A DNA stretch of 64,000 nt from Gnetum montanum (GCA_015680685.1 MNCI01016241.1:309240-373239), one strand, 5' to 3'. Counted from the first letter of the stretch, positions 31,801-44,370 are shown. Notes: a model not told the origin generated them from the sequence alone. A program made the numbers and translations.

Positions 31801-32894
31801 ACGTCCCTATCATGCATCTGTGCCAAGTACACATCGAACGAGCATGCACAGTGCTGACATGGGGGTGGGATGTTGCACCTCCAAAACATAGTTCACGATG
31901 CAATGGGAACACGATATGGAACGTACGTGATGCCACCACCCTTGGCATTGTGCTGACCCTCTGGAGATCTCATATGATATCACACTGGCCCTCTAGACCT
32001 ACCATCACCACGGCCCACTGCCTTAATGGTAGTTCCTTGGCCAGTGCCCATCATTGGAGTTCCAGCAATATTGTGGCCTAGCCACAATATTGTCATCCTC
32101 CAGCCCCCTACCAATGCCTTAGCTCAAACAACGTTTAGCTATGTGGTAGTTGATCCAATAGCTAAACTGAGAAAGCATGCCTTTGGCAAGGGTTCATGAG
32201 CATTTTCACTTACAGCAACGCCTCGTTCCTTCGATGCCAGTCCCTCCACGCTGATGCTACCAAGGTCGCTATTGGCCTTCCTGCTTTAGACACCATACAC
32301 TATCAAAAGTATCCAAGAGCTTCAACAATGTCTGCAACAAGCAAGACCTTTGTCTTCATTTTGCATCATGGTTTTCTCTTCTGGTTTGCTCTCTACATTC
32401 GCAAGGTGTGTTTCGAAGAGGCATCGATCGAAGGCAGATCTTTCCATAGTAGAAAATGCTACGATGTCACGAAGTAAGTGCCTCAACTAGCTTGGCTACT
32501 TCAGAGTGCAAATTCCATGACGTGCATAACACAACTCGTTGGATGGAAAGCATTTGTAGGCAGGTCAAAACCCTACACGAATGTAACACAACTCATCCTA
32601 GGAAAAAAACACATGTCCTACAAGAGGTCAAAGGTCAGCGAAAGTAAAGATGAAAATGCAAACAACTCCCTCATCAACACTCCAATAAGGGACTCTGCTA
32701 AGCCTCATCTTTACCCTTTTTCTGTACCTCCTTCCTCCCTGCTTTTCCCTTTTCCCCTACAAAACCAATGCAACACTCTCAAGCACACCTAAGCAACGTC
32801 TTGACAATCACCGGATAACAATGTTAGCATTTTGTCTTCCATGCTATTTCGTATTCTTTGTCAACGTCTCTTGGGCTCATCCTATAGATGTCGA
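31801..32894 (+). other. T1 3' noncoding region
   Basis: No supportable gene. Three short ORFs (31788-32081, 32196-32477, 32478-32792) have no recognisable motif. A perfect hairpin lies at 32066-32092. It ends with a polypurine tract before the LTR. An antisense coding signal like those known downstream of integrase in other Tat elements is not evident here. Confidence 0.55.
32066..32092. other. Perfect 12-bp stem inverted repeat
   Basis: CAATATTGTGGC, a CTA spacer, then GCCACAATATTG: a perfect 12-bp stem with a 3-nt loop. It lies in the T1 3' region, about 820 bp before the LTR. Function unknown. Confidence 0.7.
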
Positions 32895-32908
32895 CAAAGA
32901 GGGGCCAA
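32895..32908 (+). other. T1 polypurine tract
   Basis: ACAAAGAGGGGCCAA directly precedes the TG of the 3' LTR, the expected site for plus-strand priming. Confidence 0.75.
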
Positions 32909-34598
32909 TGAAACACCCCAAAATTAAAAGGCATGCTTGCTTCACCAGGTCTTTGCAATTTGCCTAGCATCATGGCAGTTCTTCAGGAGATGGATGCTCT
33001 GATGTTTAAACTATCCAGTTTCACATTTTTTCTACCATAGGTGTCAACAGGCTAAATGAATTTTCTAGCATGTCCACCTGAGCAATTCACCTAGCTGATC
33101 GTGCACTTAGGAGCGATGCGTGGAATTTTTGGCAGTGCTCAGAATGCACAAAATGCTTCAGCAAGTTTTCTAAGTTAAGGAGTTTTGCTACGCTACGCTA
33201 CACTATGTAGTGTAGCAAACTTCAAAAGATGTTTGCAGTAGTGATGTGCTATGCTATGATATGCTACGTAACGTAGCACAGCGAAGCAAAAGCTAGATGG
33301 TCAGTCCCCTCGTCCAACTTCAAGTCCTTCAGCAATGTCTCCTTCTGTCAAAAAGCAGTGAACTTGGCAGAAAGCAAGCCATGTTGGCCACTACGCTATG
33401 CTAAGCTACATGGCATAGCGTGGCATAGCAATTCTGCGAAAGTAACAAAAGACATCTCAAAGGGTGGGATCAGCAAGTTCGCAAGTTTAGCAGTGCAAAA
33501 AGGGAAAGTTTTCATATTGATAAAATTTTTGTAACTAAGGCTAGTCGCTACACTATGCTATGCTACATAGCATAGCATAGCGTAGCAAATATGCAATAAA
33601 TAGTCATAACGCTTCAAAGGTTTCTAATGCATGCAGCAGGACAATGCAAAATTTTGCTTTGAACCGGAAGCTACACTACGCTACGCTACGTAGCAGAGCA
33701 CAGTGTAACAAAATGCTACACTACGCCAAACATGCTACGCTACAAAGCATAGCAAAGCATGGCAAGCAATTACACTATATCAATGCACTTCACCTAATTG
33801 CACCATTGCTCTAACAGCGCAATTACAGCATGGCTAGCATGTAATTACGGCATGGCAGACTCACCTAATGGTCATGCAGGCACGTGCAGCATAGATAGGT
33901 CAGCATAATCCCAGGGAACATGGTGTCCAAACTACATCTTTTGCATGCCCTTGGTCCTATAAATACCCTGATGAGAAACACTCAAAGGGTCCGATTTTTT
34001 TTTGAGCAATCTAGTTGGCTAACAATTTTGTTCGCTAAAAAGCAAAAAAAAGTTAGCATTGTAACCTTGAGCATTGTAAGCTTTCTTTTTGACATTGTAA
34101 ACATTTAGCGCTCTCAGTCGGTATTTTTTTTCTCCTCTTTTCTACCACCTTGGTAGCATTTCATATTATTAACTCCCGAGTCCACGTTCAAGCATACAAC
34201 TGTCTTTCTCTACATGTCTTGGTTTCTCTCGAGATCTCTACACTTCTCAACACTATGCAATCAATTATATCCACATTGAAAGAGCAAAGTCAAAGCTTTG
34301 AAGTGGTGTATTTTTCTAACTGCATTTTACTTTGTCTCCTGCTTATTATTGCATTTTACACTATTTTCTATCCCTTTTACATTTAAGCATTACTTCGCGC
34401 TATCAATCTCATTTTCAAATTATCTAGTTGCAAAAGTTATATTAACACCGACTAAGTCCCTATCTGATTGACCAGACTGTTCAAGGTGCCCCGTTTCCAT
34501 TCTATCCAGCACGGCCCTCTCGCGAAAACAAGGTTAAGACTGTCAACAACCAACGACCTATCGGTGTTTTCCAGCCATCGAAGTTTTTGATCGCTACA
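32909..34598 (+). repeat. T1 3' LTR
   Basis: 1690 bp, TGAAACACCCC to TTGATCGCTACA. It aligns throughout with the 5' LTR, including the palindromic arrays (33184-33760) and the TATA box (33958-33965). Substitutions between the two are frequent. Confidence 0.95.
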
Positions 34599-34603
34599 CA
34601 TAC
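34599..34603. other. T1 target-site duplication, right copy
   Basis: CATAC, identical to 16516-16520. The A2 sequence continues directly after it. Confidence 0.95.
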
Positions 34604-35990
34604 AATGGATGTAATATGGATGTTTGATATTGTTCAACTATGTAAGCATAACTCTCAAGGCATAAATAAAGGCATCCATCATTATGTGGAATGGTCTAGA
34701 CTAGTCTAGTGCTTGTAGAATTAGAGTTTCTACAATTTTTTTCTCCAACTATTGGAATGCATGTTTGCACTTCTTGGTCCAAATGAATGAAGCATATTTT
34801 TTTTAAGCTTGACCAACAACTTTACCATCTTAGAGAAATTCTCTATGAATCACTGATAGTAGCTAGTATGTCCAAAAAATGATTAGACATCTTTAACTGT
34901 CTCTAGTTGGTGTGTGATTCCTTGGATGAGCCTTATCTTTTCTAGGTCTACCTCAATCCCTTGTAAAATTTGGTTTACTAGTACTATGCCCTCCTACACC
35001 ATTAGATGGATTTTCTACCAATTCAGCCTAAGGTTTGTTTTAGCACATCATTTTATTACCTATTCAAGGTGATCTAGGGCTTGCTCGAATGTAGCTCTAT
35101 AGGTAGAGAAGTCATCCACAAAGACTTCTACCCCACTACCAATCTACTCTTGGAAAATACTAAGGACTAGGTGTTGAAATGTTGTAGGGGCATTGCACAA
35201 ACCAAATGACATCTTACAATATGCAAAAGTCCCCCAGGGACTTGTGAATGTAGTCTTGGCCTAATCTTCTAGGGCAATTAGGATTTGGTTATAGCCACTA
35301 TAACCATCCAAGAAATTATAATAGCAATGCCTAGAAATGATGTCCAACACTTGGTTCAAAAATGGTAATGAAAAATTATCTTTAAATGTTGCCATGTTCA
35401 ATAGCCTAAAGTCAATGTAGACCCACCACTTGCCACCTTTCTTTGGTATAATTACAGGTAGGCTAACCCACTCACTATCCATGATGTGATAGATGAACCC
35501 CTCCTTGAGGAGTTGTTCTATTTCTTTCTTAACAATTTGTTTTAGCTTAGGTTTTAATTACCTTTGTGGCTACCTTCTTGGTTTCATGGTCAAGTTGATA
35601 TAAATGTGATGATAGCATATCCATGGATCAATTCTAGTCAGCTTAGGATATCACCAAGCAAAGGCTGTTGGCCATTTGTTGACTACAGTTAATAATTTTT
35701 CTTTTTATTCAGGAACAAGTTTGGCATTGATGATAACTAGCTTACCATTATTTAAACATACATACTCCATGCTAGATGGTAGAGATTTCAACTCTAGGCA
35801 CTCCTTCAAATTATCAGGGATTTCCAAGTCTTCCCAATAGGTATGATCATCTTCATCATCAAAGAGTTGGTGATGAACTTGCTTAAGTTCATCCATGCGT
35901 TTGACATAAACACATGTGATGCTCTTAGTTGGTTCCATGCATAATGTGCTACTATCAAATTTAGCTATCAAGCACTAGGTGCCCTCCTAC
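34604..35990 (-). pseudogene. A2 reverse transcriptase and RNase H start (broken)
   Basis: The linker stretch 35705-35971 is open (MEPTKSITCVYVKRMDELKQ, ending LVIINAKLVPE). The RT N-terminal half (35261-35482) has DSEWVSLPVIIPKKGGKWW and FLDGYSGYNQILIALED. The catalytic box is VEVFVDDFSTY near 35100-35130 with both Asp residues. Downstream parts have many stops. The RNase H start (34604-34760) continues past T1 at 16520. Confidence 0.85.
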
Positions 35991-36119
35991 TTTGTAGTTG
36001 CTATGTACAGGCACTTTTGGACATATGTGTCTTATGCACACCGATTGCATGCTTTAATGTATGTACTTTTGATGGATCAAATTCAGTGCACGCAATTGCA
36101 CTGGTTATCACTATATGAA

Positions 36120-36640
36120 ATGCATGGAATATGCTTCTTCTCCATTCATCCAAACTCATTTCCCTTGAAGATTTTCAAGGAGAGGTCCCTTATACCCATT
36201 TGTGCATTAACCATGGTTAACCTTCCCCTTTCCATAATGATGGGGAAGTCACCTTTACAACTCTTGACCTTGATCACTAGAAAATTGGCATGATAGGACC
36301 ACCTACAAACTATGACAATGTCCTCCACTAATTCCAAATGGATAGTGATTGACTAGTTTGCTAATTCCAAATGGATGTTGCTCTTCTTGAAAGGTGATAG
36401 GTTGTAAGCCTTGTACATGTCATGGGAGATGAGATTAACACTAGAACCAAAATCAAGAACAGCCTTACATGGCTCATGTCTAGTGATTTGCAAGTAAATA
36501 AGAGGACTTCCTACATCAAATCTCTTTTTGTAAAGGTTTTCAACCTTGATATAATTGAAAATAACATTAGTTAGCTTCATATTGTAGATTTGAGGTAGCA
36601 TTTGGTTTGAAGGGTACTTGAATGTGTTTGATGTAAAGGA
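36120..36640 (-). pseudogene. A2 aspartic protease (broken)
   Basis: The open stretch 36353-36601 has PLIYLQITRHEPCKAVLDFG then SSVNLISHDMYKA, the retropepsin active site with D-F-G in place of D-T-G. The second part (36146-36337) reads LVIKVKSCKGDFPIIMERGR. The two parts are in different frames. Confidence 0.82.
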
Positions 36641-38517
36641 TAAGGGTGTTGAAGATATAGCGCAACCAGCTACATTAGTTTGTGAGGGTTTGGGATGACT
36701 GTTGAATTGGGAAAAGGGTCATTTTCTAGATTGATTATCCAATCCACTTAGTTGAAAGGCTAGTTATGAATGTATAGCCCTCGTAGCATTTCGTTGTTAT
36801 AGCTATGGGGAAATTTCGTCATACATGGATAAAGTAGCAAGTAACTAGGTAGATGGTGAAGGAATGTGTGCAAACGAATGTGGAGGGTGGTATGGATATG
36901 GATGCTCCCCTTAAGTAGATGATGAATGAGTTTGATGGTACTCTAGAGGGTAATAGTGATGCCAGAATGAGGCATGGCCTATAGAGCTTTATGGACAAAC
37001 AACTTGCTAAACATAGTACCCGTATGGATCTAATTTCCTGTAAGGGTACTACTATTTTGGTAGTGGCATCCCCCATAATTGTGGTTGATGCCATGGTTGG
37101 TATTGCTCATATGGTTATGGTGGAGCTCCACTTGGATAATAAAGTTGTTGTTGCTAGTGGAACTACCTTCGATTGCCTTGAGGATAAGGAAATCATTTGG
37201 GAGCTTCCCTATGTGCTAATCGAAGATTCAACACATACAACCTAGACTCTTGTAAGTGTGACACCATAGGAAAACATCCGTTAGGATGTTCATATTGAAA
37301 AATGTGACATCCAATATCATCATCAAAGTTTTTCTTCACAATTTCTTCTACTATTGCAGCTTTTCCCTTACCTCTCTAGTGGGCACGTTTAGCTTCTTTC
37401 TGCCTCCTACCATCACAATCACTATTTTGCTCTTCAGATGCTTTAGCAATCTTCATAGTAGTTTGGAATTTTTCATCCAAAGAGTCCCATAGTTTATCAA
37501 CCTTAGTCAAAATGTCAAAAATAGATTTTTGGATGGGCAAGGTTTTTCTATTTACCACCTTGTCAAGTGGTGCATCCTCCTCTTCACAAAATCAAACCTC
37601 CTTTTTCTGATGTAAAGATCCCTATTATATTCTTCTACACTTTCTCACTTTCAAAACTCACCTTCTTCTTTTGTTACATGCTCTATCAGCCTTTGGAAGT
37701 AATGAACCCTTAATTTAGAAAGTCTCCCCTAGGCATAAACCCCAGGAGTTCTTCTAATTTCTCCTCTAAACCCATCTATGATGTGGTAGAGTTGTTCCCT
37801 CTACAAATAATCATGGCCAAAGAATCAATTTAAGAGAGAATAATATCTACCCATGGCAACATCCAATGTTTCATGTATTTCCTATTTCCAACCTTGAATT
37901 TTCCTTCATAGATTAGATACTCTAGAGTATGTTTGGTATTTGTCATTAAATAGCTCAAGCATTGTACTCCATCAACGAATAGATTTCGACTCTAAGGACT
38001 GGTACTAGCTTTTTTCTTTCTTAATTAGTATCCTAGGGAAGAGTTTGAGTTCCTACCAATCATTTTCAATGTCCTTCAAGGCACAGGCATCATGGAAGGC
38101 TTGTAGATGTCTTTGTGGATTAGAATTGTATTCCCCCCTCATATCTTGGAATATTGTTCATGTCTAAGCACTTGATCCAACTATCTTTCACATGCCTAGT
38201 TGGGATCTTAACTACCTCTATAATGTTAAGCATTATTCAATTCACCAACAAAGATTCTTCATCATCATTGTGTTGATGGTGTTGATGATGGTTCCTGCCA
38301 ACCCTACATTCTTGGTGGCCTCTATGGTCATTATTGTCTCATTGATCACCTTCATCATGATTATTTCTACAATGGCTTCTATTAGAACTAGAAGATGAAG
38401 AGGAATGTTTGAAATTAGATGAAGAGAAAGGTGGACCACCACCACCACCACCTCTTTGCTCATTATGACCACCATCCTTCGATTCCTTTTCATCATGATG
38501 TTTACCTAAGTCCCTGC
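36641..38517 (-). pseudogene. A2 gag, C-terminal part (split by A3)
   Basis: Pro/Tyr-rich linker (36650-37200), a remnant of the nucleic-acid-binding motif near 37270-37310, the capsid-adjacent stretch MVNRKTLPIQKSIFDILTK (37500-37558), the capsid core near 37600-38150, and a Ser/His-rich stretch at 38240-38500. It stops at the A3 insertion and resumes at 47560. Confidence 0.8.
38513..38517. other. A3 target-site duplication, left copy
   Basis: CCTGC before the A3 LTR, identical to 47560-47564. Confidence 0.93.
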
Positions 38518-39329
38518 TGATGAGGGGCGAGATACCCCTACACTCAACCATACGAATACGAGCGTAGCACACGTGATCTAGTCGAACTCTATAGACTAAG
38601 TGCCTACACGCCCCATGGAACACTTAGGGTTAATCATTCGTTGTCTTCCCAAAATTACTTATAGTTGTCACAGTGTATGGATAAGTAAGTCCGAGGTATA
38701 TGATTCTTATAGCTTTTTATGTTTTCATCTCCTATGCTAACAAGGTGAAGGGTTGAGAAAATAATTACTAACTTTAACTAATGAACTAAGTCTAAATTAA
38801 CCTAGCATCAGCATCCATTCCCACTTACTGTACACACCCTGAACCAATGCAACCGTGGCTACCAAATGCTAATTGTTGCTGGGATCACCACGCGTAACGC
38901 ACGTGCTTGAAGTGGTCATACTAAGGCACTTAACTAAGAGAGAAGGGTTGAGAGAGAAAATAGTAAATATCAAGTAATAAATAATAGATAATAAATAACA
39001 ATAAATAAAATCCTAATTAGCCTATTCCATGCACTGCAAGGTTTATCCAAGAAGCTCGTCTTTATTGCTGTACACAAACTTGTGTTCAGGTACAATGTTT
39101 GCTCGAATAAAAATCCATTCACTTTAGGACTATTGCAGGCACATGGAAAATATTCTATCTTTAGAGTAATCAATCTACCAGAGTTTCCCTACTATTTAGC
39201 CTAGGATGAGAAAACAAGGGAGAGCCACCTCTTATTTATAGATATGACGGTACACCGCGATATCGCATACACGATATCATGGGGGAGGATGCGATATCGT
39301 GATAGCCCATGCGATATCTCGTCCCATCA
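38518..39329 (-). repeat. A3 3' LTR
   Basis: 812 bp, TGATGAGGGGCGAG to GTCCCATCA, followed by a TACCCCC polypurine complement. TATA octamer at 39233-39240. Between TATA and the LTR edge (39241-39325) are at least five GCGATATCGC/ACGATATC-type palindromes. Confidence 0.9.
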
Positions 39330-41270
39330 TACCCCCACGAATAAATGAAAACTTGTCCTCGAGTTTATTACAATAATATCAGGAAGATATGGGATTATTG
39401 ACTCAAAGGAAACTAATGGAATGACATGTGAACGGATCATCATTACCAGACATAACAAAACTGGTGTTCATGACAACAAGGGTGAACACCTTATTACATT
39501 GACATCAGGCGTCATTTAGTAGCTAAGAAAGAGAGAAAGAAAGAAGTTTTGCTACTTCCAATGCTAACATTGTGCCTTTCGTTGTCCATCCGTAAGCACG
39601 CCATCGATCTTGCTCCTTGCATAGCTGCTTCAGCATCGCTCCATTCCAAGTGCTCCCTCCAGATTCCTTCCATTGTTGCATGATCACCATCTGCACATAC
39701 AACACAGTCTTATATTAGCAAGGGTAATTGAATCATCATGTAATTGATACCTTACTTTAGTGTAGGTCCATTGGCTAGGTTGTGGTATGGCTGATATGGA
39801 TCTAGAGATATATTAATGATGACTACCGAAGGTGTAGGGGTTAGGAAAAAATTGAAAAAATCGGGGCTATGAGAAAATCAAAAAAATCAGGCCCCATACC
39901 CCCATGTCTAATTGCAAACCTCTAGTAGTGTTAGAATGGAGAAAGAAAAGGAATAAGAAAGATAGATAAAAAGGGACAACTATGACATCGATGAAATGGA
40001 TGTCAAGATGGAAATGAACAAAGTAAAAATAATTGCAAAAATGTTAGGGGGAAGAATTTAACTAGTGCCCCAAATAGGAATGTCAGTGGGTCCTCCCCAA
40101 AGCAGGCTCATGCCCTTAATGCCCTGACAAACCCACATTCAAAGATTTTGTAGGCTTTGGGAATATCCTTTGGAACAAGAGTTAAATTCTTAACCGCAAG
40201 AATTTACCAAAAAGAAAATGATGTATCTACCAAAATATACACTAATAATACAACTAGCAATGAGGTGAATAATGGAGAGAAAAATGGAGAGAAGAGAACA
40301 GAATGGAGTCTAAAGAACAAGTTGGTGTACAGCCCCTTGTGTGTTTCATGATTAATGTGACTTGGAAAATCCCATTCCAAATCTGGCCTCAAGCCAACCA
40401 CATCCAGTGACCTTGCATCAATGCATTCGATCAATCCATCCCCTTGAAGTAACAAGAAGGTCATCTCCAAGAGCCACCACCATTTCGACGAAAAAAATGA
40501 GGAGAGAATGTGAAGCGAGAAAGGCCTTAGAGGGAACATTTTTGATTCCATAACTAGTGCTTGTAGCCCAAGTGATTATGTTGTCTAAGAGGTGTGCTTT
40601 GAATTCTCACTTTGTTTTTCTTTTTTTTTTGGTTTTGTTTGTTTATGTGTGAGAACCACACCATGCAAAGACTTCTTATTTTTATTGTCTCAGCTTTCGA
40701 TAATTGGGTAACATCGGAACGGTAAGAAAACTCAAGAAGAAACACCCAAGCACCCAAGAGAATGGCCAACACAAAAGCATCAAGTTCCTTTGAAGTCATA
40801 CCCTTTTCCAATCCTTGAGTCCTTCCTTGGTTTGAGAAATGCCTAGTCACTGGTTCATTAAAGTTCTTATTAGAAAGGGACTGTACATTTCCAAGCCAAG
40901 AGAGACCATAGAACTTGTGGATGGATGGATGAAGTGGACTCATTCCTGCCATATCAAAAGAACATACCTTAGTATCAACATCATAACTTAAAGGTAAAAA
41001 CCAAACATTAGCAATCAATGAAAAACAGTTCATACAATCATGAAGAACACTTATTGGGTGACAAACTTATAGGATGGATCACAAACGCACACACACAAAA
41101 ATTGGAAAAGTATAACGATGTTGTAAAACAAAAACAAGAAAATTTAAAGAAATTTGTAAAACAAAACCATGCAAAACAAAAATGTGTAAGACAAAAACGT
41201 GCAAAACAAAAACTTGTAAAACCAAAATGTGTAAAACCAAAATGTGTAAAAAAAAAAACCAAAAAGAACT
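39330..41270 (-). other. A3 post-integrase region with a small ORF and an A-rich repeat
   Basis: 39523-39705 is an open 60-codon stretch (VIMQQWKESGGSTWNGAML) whose Trp-rich centre matches VIIQTMDWAWRKHSGWTRTR in A5 (55740-55973), so it may be the remnant of a short extra ORF. The rest has no coding signal. 41120-41270 is a tandem array of about 15-bp units (TGTGTAAAACCAAAA and variants) next to the integrase end. Confidence 0.6.
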
Positions 41271-42430
41271 AAGGGCCTGCAGTGATCAGCGTAGGTGGCC
41301 ATTTCTTCCATGACTGAATTGCAAGGAAGAGATCTAAAATAGACAGCGAGGTTGCCTGCTAGCAAAGGTGTAATTTGTACTAGATATTTTTGGTTCATGG
41401 AAAGGCTTTGTTTGTTGTACATTAACTAATAACCTTTTATCTAGGCTATTAGGCTTGTATATCATCATGGCTCTAGAGGGAAAGGTTGTATGAATAATAT
41501 AGGGTCCTTCCCACAATGTTTGAAATTTTGTACACTGTGGAACATGCATGGGATTCTAGTAAAGAACCTTATCTCTAGGTTGGTACCAAAACCTTCGAAT
41601 CCTTAAGTCATGACGTTGTTTACTATGTGCCTTGTGCAACTCATTTAACGATAGTGCAACCAATCTATTCTCGTATAGCATGTTCAGAGTTGCCAACTGT
41701 TGTTTTTGTGCTAGGTCAAGGTCTAGGTGAAGGTCGCAAGCCATGGATAGTGTACGGAGCTCATTTTGTATGGGGAGCTTTGGTAGTTTTCCATACACTA
41801 ACTCATAGGGAGAATAGCCTGTAGGGAGCTTCCAAGTGAAGTGGTACACTCAGAGAGCATCGTTCAGTTTCGTGCTCTAGTCTCGCCTAAATTTGGTAAT
41901 TGTTCTTGTTAATATTCTTGTGATCTCTCAGTTAGTATCTTCGACTTGGCCATTAGCTTGGGGGTGGTAAGGTGTGGTCAATTTATGCTCAACCCTAAGC
42001 ATTGCATCAATTTGCGAAAGGTTGCACCTGTAAAATGTGTTCCATTATCAGAGATGAGTGCACGCAGCACACCAAACTTATTTACAATTTGTTATTGTAA
42101 AAATCGTGCAGCTGTAGATGATGTGTAGTTTGTTACTGTAGCTGCTTCAGCCCATTTGGTTAAGTAATCAACAACAATGATGATATATGTCCCATAAAAT
42201 CTATTCCCTAGATATCGAAGGGTTTCAAAGGTTGAATCCATTGTTGCAGACCCTCCATTCTAGTAGTCATTCCACCATCACATTGGCAGCATTCACAGGA
42301 TTGGGTAAAATGATGGGCATCCTAAAATAGTGTTGTCCAATAATATCCTGGAAGCAGAAACTTGGTAGCTGTTCGTCTCCCAGCATAATGACCCCCATAG
42401 GAGCCCTCATGAGAATCCAGGAGAACTTTT
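41271..42430 (-). pseudogene. A3 integrase (broken but with all three catalytic acids)
   Basis: The zinc region is at about 42370-42420 (GGHYAGRR). Asp is in GIDFMG near 42210-42225; the second Asp in ISDNGTHFTG near 42025-42055; Glu in NGQVEDTN near 41940-41960. A small deletion near 42185-42205 relative to A5, plus stops, put them in different frames. The stretch 41556-41849 is open (LPTGYSPYELVYGKLPKLPI). The GPY/F motif is TLWEGPYIIHTTF near 41490-41520. Confidence 0.87.
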
Positions 42431-42990
42431 AATTAATCCTTATCGGGCATACACCATCGAACCAAGCCATCAGGATAGACTTTATAAAGTTGTCCCTTGA
42501 TTTCCATGAAGTACTTGGTTTTTTGAAGAAATTTTTGTTTCTTCCTAAATTCCAACCCCTGTGGTGTTTTTTGGGAAATGAGATAAGTGAGAATGCTACT
42601 ATACCAATTTATTTTCACAGGTTGATCATTTACTACACCAGCAAAGAGGGTTTTATCAGGAAAATGGTTAGATACAACATATTCATCCTCTTTGCTGTTC
42701 CAATGCAACCGAGATAGGTGATCTGCGACTACATTCTCGGTGCCTTTGCGATCTACTATTGTTAAATCGAACTCTTGAATAATTACCAACCAACGTATGA
42801 TACATGGGCTAATCATTGGCTTGTTCATAAGGAACCTAATTGCACTATGATCCGTATGGATGTATACTTTGTAACCCAATACATAGTACCTAAATTTATC
42901 TAGTGCAAATACTACAGCCATTAATTCCTTTTCTATAGTCATGTAGTTGATTTGTGCACCGGTGATACTTTTACTGGCACAATGGATGTA
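42431..42990 (-). pseudogene. A3 RNase H (well preserved)
   Basis: 42433-42942 is open over 169 codons: MTIEKELMAVVFALDKFRYY, YIHTDHSAIRFLMNKP, LIRW-type IIRWLVIIQEFDLTIVDRKG, and ENVVADHLSRLHW. Catalytic-type Asp (HTDHS) and Asp (VADHLS) are present. It continues into the integrase linker (YFMEIKGQLYKVYPDGLVRW). It is the longest intact domain among the Athila-like copies. Confidence 0.88.
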
Positions 42991-44370
42991 ATAAGGTCAT
43001 TTTTGTTCATCTAATTGTGTCAGTATAGCTCCTAAGGCATAATTAGATGCATCAGTCATGATATGGAATGGCCTGGACTAGTCAGGGGATTGTAGAATGG
43101 GAGTTTCCACAAGTCTCTGTTTAAGGGTTTGGAATGCTCATTCACATTCCCTGGTCCATTCGAATGGTGCATCTTTTTTCATTAATTCCACCAACGGTTT
43201 GGCAATTTTGGAGAAGTTCTCGATAAATCTCCTATAGTAGCCAATGTGTCCAAGGAATGACCAAATGTCTTTGACAGTCTCTGGTTGTCGGGTAATTCCT
43301 TGGATAACTTTAATTTTTTCCTGGTCCACCTCAATTCTTGATTGTGAAACTTTATGCCCTAGTACTACGCCCTCTTGAATCATCAAATGGATTTTCTGCC
43401 AGTTGAGCTTGAGGTTGGTTTCAACACATCATTTTAATACTTGCTCTAACTGGTCGAGGGCTTGATCAAAGCTCATCCCATAAGTGGAGAAGTCATCCAT
43501 AAAGACTTCTACTCCATTACCTATTTACTGCTGAAAGATGCTTAGAACTAATCATTGGAATGTGGCAGGGGCATTGTACAAGCCAAAAGGCATTTTTTTA
43601 TATGCAAACATTCCCCAAGGACTGGTGAACGTTGTTTTGGCTTAGTGTTCTGGTGCGATTTGTATTTAGTCGTACCCACTATATCCATCCAGAAAACTAT
43701 AGTAGCAATGCCCTGCTATCATGTCTTAGACTTGGTCAACAAATGGCAATGGGAAGTGATCTTTGAAGGTTGCCATATTCAATAGCCTAAAGTCTATACA
43801 TACCATCCATTTTCCTCCTTTCTTTGGTACAACTACAAGAGGGCTAACCCATTCGCTATCAGCAATGGGGTAAATGAACCTAGCCTTGAGGAGTTGCTCT
43901 ATCTCCTCTTTTACTATTTGTTTTAACTTCGGGTTCAATCGCCTCTGCGGTTGTTTGCAAGGCTTCATGGAGGGGTCCATGTAAATCCTATGCTAGCATA
44001 TCCTAGGGTCTATTCTAGTTAGTTTAGGGTATGACCATGAAAAGGCTATTGACCACTTATTTATTACCTTCAACAACCTCTCTTTTTGCTTGGGGGCAAT
44101 TTTTGCGTTGATGATTACTATTTTTTCGTTTTTAAGGGTCATGTATTCCAAACTAGTGGGTAACAGTTTTAACTCTAGGGGCTCTTGTTTAAACTTCTTA
44201 GGAATCTCCAACATCCCCCAGTTAATGTTTTCAGGTTTAAGGGCTGGAAGTTGGCCACAGACCTGCTCAAGTGCATCCATGCTTTCAACGTAAGTGCTCG
44301 TTATCCCCTCAATCAGTTCCATGCATGTCGTTGAATTGTTCTCTTGGTCAGCCATCAACCGTTGGGTGTT
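42991..44370 (-). pseudogene. A3 reverse transcriptase (broken)
   Basis: The linker 43993-44358 is open over 121 codons (LKLLPTSLEYMTLKNEKIVI). The RT N-terminal part 43726-43980 reads LLKARFIYPIADSEWVSPLV and KGGKWMVCIDFRLLNM. The catalytic VFMDDFSTYG is intact near 43480-43510. The C-terminal part 43138-43386 has GVVLGHKVSQSRIEVD and FLGHIGYYRRFIEN. Stops separate the pieces. Confidence 0.88.

Larger units (their letters stand above)
16521..34598 (+). mobile_element. Tat/Ogre-like Ty3/gypsy element T1, complete, with an internal antisense gene
   Basis: About 18.1 kb with 1.7-kb LTRs, TG...CA ends and a perfect CATAC duplication. Order on the + strand: LTR, primer-site region, leader, gag, protease, a 5.8-kb interval, RT, gypsy RNase H, second RNase H, integrase, 30-bp repeats, polypurine tract, LTR. 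The second RNase H and the RT (YMDD, KCVFGVRIGCMLGFVVS) are characteristic of the Tat clade, which includes Ogre. The LTRs differ at roughly one base in ten by eye, and every domain has stops, so the insertion is old. The antisense gene between protease and RT is the outstanding feature. Confidence 0.92.

Noticed and set aside
31788-32792. Three + strand ORFs after T1 integrase as env-like or extra genes
   Set aside because: No start context, motif or membrane segment; composition is like the surrounding noncoding DNA and no homologue is present in the window.
34604-38517. A separate Athila-like element starting at 34604
   Set aside because: It has no LTR at its left edge and continues 16520 in homologous register after T1 is removed, with a perfect CATAC duplication.
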